A stretch of 64,000 bases of DNA from Actinomycetes bacterium (GTDB taxonomy: Bacteria; Actinomycetota; Thermoleophilia; Solirubrobacterales; JACPNS01), in the NCBI GenBank assembly GCA_023404495.1, contig JAEYBE010000026.1, positions 30,115-94,114 of the forward strand. The letters are read 5' to 3'. Below are positions 1 to 8,823 of the stretch, piece by piece. The position numbers were made by a program, and so were the translations under genes. The notes beneath the pieces were generated by a model, which saw only the letters and a list, made by a program, of their open reading frames with translations, had not been told where the DNA came from and searched no databases. Numbering within the stretch: the stretch's first letter is position 1; each line of letters starts with the position of its first letter.

Positions 1-24
1 CAGCGGATCCTTGAGGAAGCCCAT
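1..24 (-). CDS. Possible start of a gene running off the left edge
   Basis: On the minus strand an ATG at 24 is preceded by GAGGAA with five bases to the start codon and opens a frame reading MGFLKDPL before the window ends. It would lie downstream of the DUF7144 gene in the same direction. Only eight codons are visible, so no function can be given and it could be a chance reading frame. A 12-bp sequence (ttgaggaagccc, 11-22 and 43-54) is repeated just here. Confidence 0.35.
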
Positions 25-65
25 GAGTTCCTCGTGAAAATATTGAGGAAGCCCGTTGGCGGGTC

Positions 66-446
66 TCAGAACTCGTCGTCGTTGGTCAGCAGGGCGAAGA
101 TCACCGCGAAGTTCAGCACCATCACCGTGATCGACCAGATCGGGTATGCGCCGATCGAGACGAAATGCGTGATGCCTGAGAGCGAGGCGAAGGTGATGCC
201 CAGGATCAAGCCGCGCGCCTTGCGCTGGTAGATCTCGTTGGCCGCGTAGATCTGCAGTAGGCCGACGATCACGTAGGCGATGCCCCATCCGGTCAGCGAT
301 TCGAAGAGCAGCTTCGAGGCGTCAAAGCGCGAGTCGCCGGCGAGCGCCGCGCCGCCTTCGATCAGGTTGAGGATTCCCGCGAGCAGCAGGACCACAGAGG
401 CGAAGCCAAGCGGGCCGGATGCGAACTTCTTTGTTTGATCGGTCAT
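66..446 (-). CDS. DUF7144 family four-helix membrane protein
   Basis: Small integral membrane protein of 126 residues with four hydrophobic segments. The pattern, a conserved glycine-rich first helix, a short loop with an acidic cluster, then YPIWSITVM near the last helix, is that of the actinobacterial DUF7144 family, whose function is unknown. The frame stays open upstream to 620, but that extension runs across the divergent ppx gene and has no membrane character. The ATG at 446 is supported by TAGAAT eight bases upstream (455-460), suggesting a leaderless or nearly leaderless mRNA. The protein ends in an acidic DDEF tail. Family membership is a judgement from memory of the pattern. Confidence 0.8.
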   Translation of the reverse strand: MTDQTKKFASGPLGFASVVLLLAGILNLIEGGAALAGDSRFDASKLLFESLTGWGIAYVIVGLLQIYAANEIYQRKARGLILGITFASLSGITHFVSIGAYPIWSITVMVLNFAVIFALLTNDDEF

Positions 447-454
447 GGGCCGGG

Positions 455-464
455 ATTCTAGGAT
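455..464. promoter_or_regulatory. Overlapping divergent -10 elements
   Basis: TAGAAT read on the minus strand (455-460) lies eight bases before the DUF7144 ATG. TAGGAT read on the plus strand (459-464) lies 13 bases before the ppx ATG. The two hexamers share the central TA, so polymerase could occupy only one at a time. No convincing -35 box is seen on either side. Confidence 0.45.
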
Positions 465-477
465 CGACGCCGGAGCG

Positions 478-1398
478 ATGCGCATCGGAGCGGTTGACAT
501 AGGGAGCAATTCGACGCGTCTGCTGCTCGCGGACGTCGTGGACGGCGCGATCACGGAGATCTCCCGTGAGTCGATCGTGACGCGACTTGGCGATGGTGTC
601 GACGGTTCTGGGCGGCTCAATCAGGCGGCGATCGATCGCGTTCGCGGCGCGCTCTCGGAGTATTCGGCACAGATCGCGCGCGCTGGGTGCGAGCGTGTCG
701 GCGGGGTTGCGACGAGCGCTGTGCGCGACTCTTCCAACGGGGTTGAGTTCGCGGCGGCGGTCAGCGGCGAGTTCGGGATTCCGATCGATGTGATCGGCGG
801 GGATCGTGAGGCCGAGCTGACGTTTATCGGGGCGGGCTCGGGATCGGCGCTCGCGGGCGAGGGCCGATCGCTGGTGGTGGACATCGGCGGCGGGTCGACG
901 GAGTTCATCGTCGGCGAGGAGGGGCGGTTGCTCTTTCACTGCTCGACGCGGCTTGGTGCGGTGAGGCAGAGCGAGCGGCATCTTGCGTCCGATCCGCCTT
1001 CAGGCGGTGAACTCTCGGCGCTACTTGAGGAGGCCGGCGCGATTGTCTCCGAGGCGGTGCCCGCAGAGTTTCGGAGTGACATCGCGCGGGGGATCGGTGT
1101 TGCCGGCACGCCGACGGTGCTCGCGGCGATCGACCAAGCGCTGGTGGAGTTTGATCCCTGGAAGGTGCACGATTATGCGATCACGCTGGAGGCCTGCTCG
1201 GCGATGCTCGCGCGGCTGGCCGCCTTGCCGCTGGCCGAGCGGCGCGAGGTCGTGGGCCTGCACCCCGACCGCGCGCCGACGATCGTCGCCGGGGCGGCGA
1301 TCCTGCTGGCGACGATGCAGGCGTTCGGGCTGCCTGAGGTTGTCGTGAGCGAGCACGACATCCTTTATGGCATTGCGCTTGACCTTGCTGCGGCCTGA
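478..1398 (+). CDS. ppx: Ppx/GppA family exopolyphosphatase
   Basis: Predicted exopolyphosphatase/guanosine pentaphosphate phosphohydrolase of 306 residues, cytosolic, removing terminal phosphates from polyphosphate or pppGpp. It opens with the phosphate-1 loop of the ASKHA fold (AVDIGSNSTRLL, residues 5-16) and carries the phosphate-2 loop VVDIGGGSTEF near residue 131. It is a short form of the family, without the C-terminal HD-like extension of E. coli Ppx, as is usual in actinobacteria. The ATG at 478 is chosen because the conserved motif begins at once; an upstream in-frame ATG (445) would overlap the divergent gene. PPK2 and inorganic pyrophosphatase elsewhere in the window belong to the same phosphate economy. 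Ppx versus GppA activity cannot be told from sequence. Confidence 0.92.
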   Translation: MRIGAVDIGSNSTRLLLADVVDGAITEISRESIVTRLGDGVDGSGRLNQAAIDRVRGALSEYSAQIARAGCERVGGVATSAVRDSSNGVEFAAAVSGEFGIPIDVIGGDREAELTFIGAGSGSALAGEGRSLVVDIGGGSTEFIVGEEGRLLFHCSTRLGAVRQSERHLASDPPSGGELSALLEEAGAIVSEAVPAEFRSDIARGIGVAGTPTVLAAIDQALVEFDPWKVHDYAITLEACSAMLARLAALPLAERREVVGLHPDRAPTIVAGAAILLATMQAFGLPEVVVSEHDILYGIALDLAAA

Positions 1399-1419
1399 GG
1401 CGGCGGTAGTCAGGAAGGA

Positions 1420-2568
1420 TCAATCCGAGGCGACGTCGGGGTCCAGGCGCGCGTCGAGGATCGGATTGGCCGTCGGGACTCCGCCCTCGGCGCGCCAGCG
1501 GCGGATCTGCCCCAGCGCACCCGAGACCGTCGCCACAAGGGGCACGGCGAGGATTCCTCCGATCACCCCGGCGATGACGGTGCCGGCAAGCACCGTGGTG
1601 AGCGTCACCACCGGCACCAGCGCGACGCGGTCGCCGACGATCCGCGGGCGCAGGAAGATGCTGTTGATCTGCGAGAGGATCACGAGCACCAGCAACATGC
1701 CGATCATCGTCCAGATTCCGCCGGAGACAAACGCCATTGCCGCCACCAAAGCGCCGGACATCCAGGCGCCGATGATCGGCAAGAAGGCGAGCACAAACAC
1801 GACGAGCCCGACGATTCCGGCGAGCTTGATCCCGAAGAGCAGCCCGAAGAGCGCCACTCCGCCGCCATAGATCGCGGCCATGATCGCGGTACCGCGAAGG
1901 TATCCGGCGAGCTTTGCATAGGCGGAGACGCCCAGTTCATTTAGTCCGGGGCGGTTGACCGGCGCGAAGAAGCCGAGCAGCCACTGCCAGTAACGGTCTC
2001 CCCCGGCCAACAAATAACCGGTCAACACGATTGTCAGGCCGACGATCGCAGCCACTTGGGCGATCAACGGGGCGGCCGCCTTGACACCTTGCACGAGTGC
2101 GTCCTTGAGGTCTGGCACCGAATCCTTCACGTTGCTCTCGAGCGTGACGATCTGATCGTGCGAGAAGTTGAACGGCGGTCCGGCGAGCCAGTCGTAGAAC
2201 TCGTCGCCGGTGTTGTCGAACGCTGCTTTGAAGGTGTCGATGTTCTTCAGGAACGGCGGGATCGCCAGCAATGCGAGCCCGGCGATCACGCCGAGCGCGA
2301 CCATCACAGTCAGCGTCGCCGCAAAGCCCCGGGAGATCCCTTTGCGTTCAAACCAACCGGTCAACGGCGCAAGCACGGACGAGACGAGCAGCGCAAGCAG
2401 CAGCGGGATGACCACGAACTTCAGCTCGACGAGGATCATCACGACGACCGCCAGTGCGACAAGGCTCACGAGGAATCGCCAGGACCAGCCCGCCGTCGTG
2501 CCCAGCACACCCCAGTCGTGACCGTCCAACGGGGGCGTCGGATCGAACATCGATCGATCGCCGCTCAT
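1420..2568 (-). CDS. AI-2E family transporter
   Basis: Polytopic membrane protein of 382 residues in the AI-2E/PerM superfamily. Family features are a first hydrophobic hairpin (residues about 35-75), a soluble amphipathic middle section (about 110-180), and a C-terminal block of five or six helices ending with an arginine-rich tail. Members have been linked to autoinducer-2 export and to Na+(Li+)/H+ antiport, so the substrate is open. The start overlaps the stop of the upstream phosphatase by ATGA, which points to translational coupling as the last gene of a three-gene operon with the holin-phosphatase fusion and the MBL hydrolase. It ends 22 bases from the convergent ppx stop. Confidence 0.88.
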   Translation of the reverse strand: MSGDRSMFDPTPPLDGHDWGVLGTTAGWSWRFLVSLVALAVVVMILVELKFVVIPLLLALLVSSVLAPLTGWFERKGISRGFAATLTVMVALGVIAGLALLAIPPFLKNIDTFKAAFDNTGDEFYDWLAGPPFNFSHDQIVTLESNVKDSVPDLKDALVQGVKAAAPLIAQVAAIVGLTIVLTGYLLAGGDRYWQWLLGFFAPVNRPGLNELGVSAYAKLAGYLRGTAIMAAIYGGGVALFGLLFGIKLAGIVGLVVFVLAFLPIIGAWMSGALVAAMAFVSGGIWTMIGMLLVLVILSQINSIFLRPRIVGDRVALVPVVTLTTVLAGTVIAGVIGGILAVPLVATVSGALGQIRRWRAEGGVPTANPILDARLDPDVASD

Positions 2569-4652
2569 TCGTCTATTTGAACGTCAGCACCGGCGGCCGG
2601 GCGCACGCCAACCTCGGCGAGCCATTCGACCAGCTGCAGATACATCTCCCGCGCCCCGATCAACTCGTCGGCTTCGCGTGACCACTCTGACGGCACGAGC
2701 GCAAACGGCTGGGTCTGGGTGCCGCCCAGCCCGCCGTGCGAACCGACGAGCTCCTCGAACGCAGCGACCTCCCCGGACTCGGGGTCATACATGCTGACGA
2801 CGTAGATATCGGGCGCGTTGGAGAAGCCGTTGTTGCGCGCGAGGTGCCGCGCGGCGTGCTTGCCGAAGTGCGCCAGCGGATCGCGGCCCTCGACCTCTCC
2901 GCTGTCAAGGTGATTCACGCCGTCTGCACCGATCGCCACCGGCCCGTCGGACGAATTGACCATCACAAATCCGACGCCAGGGTGCGTTGCGAGCGTCGTG
3001 ATCAGCCCCGGGAACTCGCTCTCGATCGATGCGCGATCCAAACGCTCAGAGAACTCAGGGAAGTAGACGAGCCCCAAATTGCCCGAAGCCAGCACGATCG
3101 CGTCCGGCTTCTCCTCGCCGCCTTCGATCGAGTCTTCGACGCGGTCGATCTCGGCCTCCGGACCAAGCCGTGCCTCGCCCGCCTCCGGCTGGCGCCGCTC
3201 GACGCTGCGCCGGACCATCGTCGCGGTTGCCCCGTCGGCATTGGCGATCTGTGTAACGGCGCCTCCGATGTTGCCCCAGGCCTCGTCCGCCGACTCGATC
3301 GCCGCGAGTTCCTTGCCCTCACCAATCGAGCGCTTGACCACGTCTTCGAGCGTCTCATCGAAGCGCTGCTTGAACGTCGCGCCCTGGGACTGGCCGTGGT
3401 CCGAGAGCACTACGAACTTGTACGGCCGTGGGGCGAACTCCGCGATCCGCTCGAGCCGCGCGAACTGCTGGTCAAGCCGCCGCAGCACGTCAAGCGCGTC
3501 GCGGCGCTCGATGCCGGAGTGGTGGGCCACCTCGTCGTAACCGACGAACGTCGCGTAGCTCACCGGCACGCCCTCGAACATGTCGCCGACCAGCGAGAAG
3601 ATGTTGAAATCGCGCATCACCACCGTCATGCCCATGCGCAGGATCGGATAGATGCCGCCGCGCGAGACGCGCGGCTGGATGTCCAGCTGACGCTGACGGC
3701 GCGCCTCGATCTTTTCCGTGATCACGTCCCAGATGCCGAGCGAGATCGTGCGGGACGGGTTGTAGGGGTCGGCGAAGTAGGCGTAGAAGTCGCGCGAGTA
3801 GAGCTTCTGCTTCACGCGACTCAGCGTCAGCAACGAGCGCGGCGCGTCGCCGGAAATCAGGTTGCCGCGGCTCGTGCCGCCGTAAGCAAGCAGGCCCTCG
3901 CCGGTCGAAAGCCGTTCCTCCACCATCGCGACGTCGCTGGCGCTGCTCGATGTGACGAGCTTGCCGGTCTCGCGCTCGTACCAGCGAAACGCTGGAATGT
4001 CGTCGTTGCGTCCCAGCAGCAGGCCGGCCTGGGATGCACTCGTTTGCGACGAGAGGTCGCACTCCCAGCTGACGATCCGGTGGCTCCCCTCCTGCATCCA
4101 GCGCGCCATCGTCGGTGCGTGTCCGTTGACGATCGCGCGGCGAAGCACCGGCTCGGCGAGGCCGTCGATCTCAAGAAAGAAGACGCCCGGCACGTCTGAG
4201 TGCTGGATCTCGCGCCCCTGGCGCCGAACCTGACGCCGCATTGCGCGCAGTACGACGCGCTCGTAGTACCAGTCGCGCTCACCGATTCCAAAGAGCGTCG
4301 AGAGCAGGATGTTCGCGACGGTGAGGACGATCACGATCACGACGGCCGAGCTGGTCGTCACGTCGATTCCGTCCGCGAACTCGGCGGCCAGACTGATCAC
4401 CACGGCGGCCAGGAAGATCGAGCCGAGGCCCATCGTGAAGACCGCGAAGCGCAGCGCGAAAGAAATCACCAGCGGCCAGAGCAGCGCGTTGAAGAGCATG
4501 ATCGTCGCGGCAACCAGGCACGCGATCCAGAAGTTCGGCAACTCGAAGCCGCTCATCACGTTCGAGAGGATCCAGAGCACCTCGCCGTTGAACGCGACCA
4601 GCGCAAGCGCGCGCAGGATCGTTCCGAGAATCGCCCGCGCGCGGCCGGTCAT
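2565..4652 (-). CDS. Holin-like membrane domain fused to alkaline phosphatase superfamily domain
   Basis: A 695-residue two-part protein. Residues about 1-130 form four hydrophobic segments resembling the phage-holin 4 family domain that anchors many actinobacterial proteins. From about residue 150 follows an alkaline phosphatase/phosphodiesterase superfamily domain: FLEIDGLAEP (first metal ligand), SSQTSASQAG (nucleophile region), YDEVAHHSG, VVLSDHGQSQG (metal-binding Asp-His) and SHGGLGG near the C-terminus. It probably hydrolyses a phosphomonoester or phosphodiester at the membrane; the substrate and the side of the membrane are unknown. ATGA overlaps join it to the MBL hydrolase upstream and the AI-2E transporter downstream. 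The holin similarity says nothing about phage origin here; no phage genes are nearby. Confidence 0.85.
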   Translation of the reverse strand: MTGRARAILGTILRALALVAFNGEVLWILSNVMSGFELPNFWIACLVAATIMLFNALLWPLVISFALRFAVFTMGLGSIFLAAVVISLAAEFADGIDVTTSSAVVIVIVLTVANILLSTLFGIGERDWYYERVVLRAMRRQVRRQGREIQHSDVPGVFFLEIDGLAEPVLRRAIVNGHAPTMARWMQEGSHRIVSWECDLSSQTSASQAGLLLGRNDDIPAFRWYERETGKLVTSSSASDVAMVEERLSTGEGLLAYGGTSRGNLISGDAPRSLLTLSRVKQKLYSRDFYAYFADPYNPSRTISLGIWDVITEKIEARRQRQLDIQPRVSRGGIYPILRMGMTVVMRDFNIFSLVGDMFEGVPVSYATFVGYDEVAHHSGIERRDALDVLRRLDQQFARLERIAEFAPRPYKFVVLSDHGQSQGATFKQRFDETLEDVVKRSIGEGKELAAIESADEAWGNIGGAVTQIANADGATATMVRRSVERRQPEAGEARLGPEAEIDRVEDSIEGGEEKPDAIVLASGNLGLVYFPEFSERLDRASIESEFPGLITTLATHPGVGFVMVNSSDGPVAIGADGVNHLDSGEVEGRDPLAHFGKHAARHLARNNGFSNAPDIYVVSMYDPESGEVAAFEELVGSHGGLGGTQTQPFALVPSEWSREADELIGAREMYLQLVEWLAEVGVRPAAGADVQIDE

Positions 4653-5416
4653 GCTGCGGCCCCAGCCGGCGGGATCGACAGTTCGCTGCCGGGCTCGATC
4701 AACTCGGCACGCGTCCCCGGCAGATCAGCCTCTTCGACCAGCGCACAAAAGCGCCGCGGCGGATCGACCAGCAGTTCGGGGCGTCGAGAGGACATGCCTG
4801 CCGGAAGGTACCCGCCCCAGTGGACCGGAACCGCGACGCGCGGCCGAATCATCGCCGTCGCCTGCGCCGCGCGCACCGGGTCCAGGTGGCCGGCGCCGAG
4901 CTTTGGACCCCATCCCCACACCGGCATCAGCGCGAGGTCGAGGTTCGGGTGCAGCTCGGACATCGCGTCGAAGATGTCGGTGTCGCCGGCGTAGTAGAAG
5001 CTCTGCGAACCGTCGACAACAAACCCGAGCGTCTCGGCCTCGCGGTTCCACGGCATCCGGCTGCCGGCGTGATCGGCATGCACGGCGCATATCGCAAGAC
5101 CGGCCGCTTCAAGCTCGTCGCCTGCGCTGACACCTACGACATCGGAGAACCCCTGCGAGCGCAGAATCTTCACGCTGTCGCTCGGGACGATCGCCCGCGC
5201 GGACTTGTCGACGAGCTTGAGCGAACGTTTGTCCAGGTGATCCATGTGGCTGTGTGAGATCAGCAGCACGTCTGGCGATCCGTATCGATCAAGGTCCACC
5301 AGCGGTGCCTGTCGCTGCAGGTGCAGCAATGCGCTGCGAAAGAGCGGATCCATCAGAACGCGCACGCCGTCGAGCTCGACGAGGATCGTCGAGTGTCCGG
5401 CGAAAGCTACGTTCAT
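4649..5416 (-). CDS. MBL-fold metal-dependent hydrolase
   Basis: Metallo-beta-lactamase superfamily protein of 255 residues, related to the UlaG/NAPE-PLD-like branch. The zinc motif HSHMDH is at residues 55-60, a further histidine lies in HADHAG, then YYAGDTD and the late VPVHWGG histidine. This set of ligands supports an active di-metal hydrolase, probably a phosphodiesterase or lactonase; the substrate is not predictable. The ATG at 5416 is chosen because MNVAFAGHST is the usual N-terminus of the fold and a longer frame would run into the divergent gene. It is the first gene of the operon with the phosphatase fusion and AI-2E transporter, joined by ATGA overlaps. Confidence 0.88.
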   Translation of the reverse strand: MNVAFAGHSTILVELDGVRVLMDPLFRSALLHLQRQAPLVDLDRYGSPDVLLISHSHMDHLDKRSLKLVDKSARAIVPSDSVKILRSQGFSDVVGVSAGDELEAAGLAICAVHADHAGSRMPWNREAETLGFVVDGSQSFYYAGDTDIFDAMSELHPNLDLALMPVWGWGPKLGAGHLDPVRAAQATAMIRPRVAVPVHWGGYLPAGMSSRRPELLVDPPRRFCALVEEADLPGTRAELIEPGSELSIPPAGAAA

Positions 5417-5456
5417 TTCGCGTTGCGACAAAGCCCCATGATTGTGACGTATGCCG

Positions 5457-5462
5457 TAGGAT
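5457..5462 (+). promoter_or_regulatory. -10 element of a leaderless gene (TAGGAT)
   Basis: TAGGAT ends seven bases before the ATG at 5470, placing the transcription start at the start codon. No Shine-Dalgarno sequence is present between them and no TTGACA-like -35 lies at normal spacing. Confidence 0.55.
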
Positions 5463-5469
5463 TGCCGCC

Positions 5470-6873
5470 ATGAGCGAAGCACCCGATGCGCCTGAGACGC
5501 AAGAGACGACCGAAGAAAACGTCGACCGTCCGGGGTACTCCCCGTATCGCCTCGGTTTAGGTGTCGGGCTGGTTCTGACGCTCGCGTCGCTTCTGCTCTT
5601 CCTCTCGTTCTTGGCGATCTGGGCGGACCGCCAAATCTTCGATTCCAAGCAGTGGACCGACACCTCCACGCAGGTGATCGAGCAGCCCGCCGTGCAGGAC
5701 GCGCTGGCCAACTACCTGGTCGACGAGATCTACAACAACGTCGACGTTGAGCAGGAGATCAAGAGCCAGCTGCCGTCGGACTGGCAGGTACTCGCCTCAC
5801 CCGCGGCCAGCGGCCTGCGCACGCTGATGCTCAGCGGATCCAAGAAGGTGCTCGAGCTTCCCGTCACCCAACAGGCGTGGGCCTCAGCCAACATGGTGGC
5901 CCACCAGGCGCTGATGACGACGCTGGAGGGCGGCGACAAGGGCAACGTCTCAACTCAGAACGGCACGGTGACGGTCGATGCTCGGTCGATCCTGATCGAA
6001 GCTGCCAACAAACTCGGCCTCAGCGGCAAGCTGGTGAACAAGATTCCGGCCTCGGCCGGCACGTTCGTGATCTACCAGTCCGAGGATCTCTCGACGATCC
6101 AGAACGTCTACAAGGTCTTCAACGACCTCAAGTGGATCTTCGCGATCTTGACGATCCTGCTCTACATCGCGGCGATCGCGCTGGCCAAGGGCCGGCGTCG
6201 CCGCGCGGTCATCTGGATGGGCGCCTCGTTCGTCGTCGTCGGGCTGCTCGTTCTGATCGCCCAGTCGCTCGGACGCGCGCCGGTTGTGGGCTCGCTGGCC
6301 AAGACAAGCTCGCTCGAACCGGCAGTCGGCGACATCTACGACATCGGCACCGATCTGCTGACACGGATGGCCGACTCGATCATCTTCACCGGGATTGCCG
6401 TGCTGATCGGAGCCCTGTTTGCCGGCCCATACGGCTGGGCCGTCTCGGCGCGCCGATTCCTTGCGCCGTACCTGCGCGACTACCTCGCACTCTCGGCCGG
6501 CGTCGCCGTCCTGGCCTTCCTGATCCTGCTCTGGATCGCACCGGTCGCCGGATTCCGCACGTCTGTCGGACTGCTGATCAACACCGCGCTGGCGATCGCC
6601 GGTTTCGTAGCGCTCGTTTCGATCACCAAGCGAGAATTCCCGGACGCCGAGCCTGCCGATTTCGGCGCGATGGGCGACTGGTTCTCCGAGCGCTGGGGCG
6701 ACGTCCGCGACGCGGTCAGCCCGAGCGAGAAGACGACGGTCGTCAGCAAGGTCGCCGTTCCGGATGCGAGCGACGACCTCGCTGAGCTCGAACGCTTGCA
6801 GAGGCTGCATGCCGAGGGCGCGCTCGACGACGCCGAGTTCGCAGCGGCCAAGAAGAAGCTGCTCGGCCAGTAG
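5470..6873 (+). CDS. Multi-pass membrane protein with C-terminal SHOCT domain
   Basis: Integral membrane protein of 467 residues. A first helix (residues about 30-50) is followed by an extracytoplasmic region of about 170 residues, then five or six helices (about 225-390), a cytoplasmic linker and a short C-terminal SHOCT motif (LERLQRLHAEGALDDAEFAA, about 437-456). SHOCT is a small oligomerisation or targeting module. The architecture is common in actinobacteria but has no assigned function. The ATG at 5470 is set by the -10 element seven bases upstream. Its stop is only six bases from the convergent stop of nhaA. Confidence 0.82.
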   Translation: MSEAPDAPETQETTEENVDRPGYSPYRLGLGVGLVLTLASLLLFLSFLAIWADRQIFDSKQWTDTSTQVIEQPAVQDALANYLVDEIYNNVDVEQEIKSQLPSDWQVLASPAASGLRTLMLSGSKKVLELPVTQQAWASANMVAHQALMTTLEGGDKGNVSTQNGTVTVDARSILIEAANKLGLSGKLVNKIPASAGTFVIYQSEDLSTIQNVYKVFNDLKWIFAILTILLYIAAIALAKGRRRRAVIWMGASFVVVGLLVLIAQSLGRAPVVGSLAKTSSLEPAVGDIYDIGTDLLTRMADSIIFTGIAVLIGALFAGPYGWAVSARRFLAPYLRDYLALSAGVAVLAFLILLWIAPVAGFRTSVGLLINTALAIAGFVALVSITKREFPDAEPADFGAMGDWFSERWGDVRDAVSPSEKTTVVSKVAVPDASDDLAELERLQRLHAEGALDDAEFAAAKKKLLGQ

Positions 6874-6879
6874 CTCGCC

Positions 6880-8781
6880 TCAGTCCGGCTGGACCGGACC
6901 CGAGGCGAGCACCTTGCGCACTTTGGCGGTCAGCGTCTCGATGTCGTAGGCGCCCTCGTGGCGGCGGCCGTTGATGAAGAAGCTCGGCGTCCCGGTCACA
7001 AGAGCGGCGTCGGCACTCTCGACGTCATCGGCCACGCGCTCGGCAAAGCTGCGCGAGCGCAGGTCGTCCCAGAAGCGATCCACATCCAGGCCGATCTGCT
7101 GGGCGTAGTCGCGCAGATCCGAGAGCTCGATGTCGTGCTGATGATCGATCATCAAGTCGTGCATCTCCCAGAACTTGCCTTGCGCGGCGGCGGCCTCAGC
7201 GGCCTCTGATGCGAGCTGCGCGCGCGGGTGCACATCTTGCAGCGGGAGGTGGCGCCAGACGTATGTGAGTTCGTCGTCGAAGCGTTCGAGCAGCGTGCGA
7301 ACCGTGTCTTCGGCGCGGCCGCAGTATGGGCACTCGTAGTCGCCGTACTCGAGCAGCGTCACGCGAGCGCCGGCGGGGCCGCGGACGTGATCGCGTTCGT
7401 GATCGACCGGGACCGCGAGGTCTTCGATCAGCGCGGCGGGCGTCACGGATCCGCTTTTGCCGCGGGCGCTCATACGCGACGTAACGGAGATCAGCACGGC
7501 ACCGAGCAGCGTCGATACGAGCGCCGCCACCAGCACGCCGAGCTTTGCCTCCTCAAGCGACTGTCCCTCGAACGCGATCTCAGCGATGAACAGCGAGAGC
7601 GTGAAGCCGATGCCGCAAAGGGCCGCTGCCCCAAAGACCGGTGGGATCTCAACCGGCAATGGCAGGCGACCAAGGCGCGGGTGCGCGGCGACAAGCGTCG
7701 TGATTCCGATACCGAACAGCTTGCCGAAGACCAACGCACAGACGATTCCGATCGTCAGCGGCGAGGTCGCGGCGTCGCTGAGCAGCTCAGGCGTGATCAC
7801 GATCCCGGCGTTGGCCAGGGCAAAGACCGGCACGATCAAGAAGCTCGTCCACGGGTGGAGTCCGAACTGCAGCCGCTCGTTCTCTGAGACCGCGTTCTGC
7901 ACGTAGAGGCGCGCGCTGCGCGCAAGCTCGGCGGTCGGCTGCTCGCGGAAGAGCCGCGTGATCGCCGTCGCGCGCTCAAGGTCCTGGCGGGCCGGCGGCT
8001 TGGCCGAGATCGCCAGACCGATGAGAACGCCGGCAATCGTTGGGTGCACGCCCGACTGCGACATCGCGATCCAGATCGCGACGCCGATCAGCTCGTACGG
8101 CCGCTTGGAGAGCGGACCCCACCAGCGCACGAGCAGTGCGAGCGCCGCCAGCGCCCCGGCGGTAGCCAGCGCCCCCAGCGAGACGCTGGAGCTGTAGGCG
8201 AAAGCAATCACCAGCAGCGTGCCGACATCATCGGCGATCACCAGCGTCAGCATGAAGACGCGAAGGCGCGGCGGCAGACGCCGGCCGAAGATCGCCAGCA
8301 GGCCCAGCGCGAAGGCGGTGTCGGTCGGCATCACGACACCCCAACCGTGGGCATCGGAGCCGCCGGCGTTGAAGGCCAGGTAGATCGCGATTGGGAGCGT
8401 CATCCCTCCGAGCGCTGCCAGCACGGGGACCGCGACGCGCCGGCGTTCGCGCAGCTCGCCCATGTCGAACTCTCGACGCACCTCGAGGCCGACGACCAGG
8501 AAGAAGAAGGTCATAAGCCCGTCGTTGACCCAGTAATGCAGGTCGCCGCCGAGCGTGTGGCTGCCCAGCGCAATCGAGAAGTCAGTCGACCAGAACGATT
8601 CGTAGCCGTGCGGCCAGATGTTCGCCCAGAGCAGCGCCACCGCCGATGCGGCGAGCAGAACGATCGCGCCGGAGGTCTCGGTCTCGAGGTAGTTGCGCAG
8701 CGGCGCGGCGATGTTTCGTGTCCAGGCGGTGTGCCCGGAGAGACTCCGGACCGCGTCGCCTGGTGTCGCCGCCTGATTCAT
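6880..8781 (-). CDS. nhaA: Na+/H+ antiporter NhaA fused to a DsbA-like thioredoxin domain
   Basis: A 633-residue fusion. Residues about 25-430 are a complete NhaA antiporter with the conserved MPTDTAFALG and IADDVGT segments that carry the transport aspartates. After a linker, residues about 465-630 form a DsbA-like thioredoxin fold with the redox motif CPYC near residues 484-487 and the cis-proline loop TGTPSFFING. Topology predicts a cell-membrane antiporter carrying a thiol oxidoreductase; which face the CPYC domain occupies decides whether it could act in protein disulfide formation. This fusion is known from other actinobacteria. CATAAT six bases before the ATG suggests a leaderless start. 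Confidence 0.93.
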   Translation of the reverse strand: MNQAATPGDAVRSLSGHTAWTRNIAAPLRNYLETETSGAIVLLAASAVALLWANIWPHGYESFWSTDFSIALGSHTLGGDLHYWVNDGLMTFFFLVVGLEVRREFDMGELRERRRVAVPVLAALGGMTLPIAIYLAFNAGGSDAHGWGVVMPTDTAFALGLLAIFGRRLPPRLRVFMLTLVIADDVGTLLVIAFAYSSSVSLGALATAGALAALALLVRWWGPLSKRPYELIGVAIWIAMSQSGVHPTIAGVLIGLAISAKPPARQDLERATAITRLFREQPTAELARSARLYVQNAVSENERLQFGLHPWTSFLIVPVFALANAGIVITPELLSDAATSPLTIGIVCALVFGKLFGIGITTLVAAHPRLGRLPLPVEIPPVFGAAALCGIGFTLSLFIAEIAFEGQSLEEAKLGVLVAALVSTLLGAVLISVTSRMSARGKSGSVTPAALIEDLAVPVDHERDHVRGPAGARVTLLEYGDYECPYCGRAEDTVRTLLERFDDELTYVWRHLPLQDVHPRAQLASEAAEAAAAQGKFWEMHDLMIDHQHDIELSDLRDYAQQIGLDVDRFWDDLRSRSFAERVADDVESADAALVTGTPSFFINGRRHEGAYDIETLTAKVRKVLASGPVQPD

Positions 8782-8823
8782 CGGCGAATTATGACCGCGC
8801 GCGACGCGCGGCAGTGTCGCGAG

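Noticed and set aside
11..54. 12-bp direct repeat at the left edge as an attachment site
   Set aside because: The copies are 32 bases apart with no integrase or mobile gene; likely chance or a local duplication.
2736..4199. A 487-codon open frame on the plus strand opposite the phosphatase fusion
   Set aside because: Arg/His/Asp-rich translation without domains; an antisense shadow expected in GC-rich coding DNA. The minus-strand gene has full family motifs.
2565..4652. Holin-like domain as a sign of prophage
   Set aside because: No lysin, terminase, capsid, integrase or attachment repeats are nearby; the domain is a common membrane anchor in actinobacteria.
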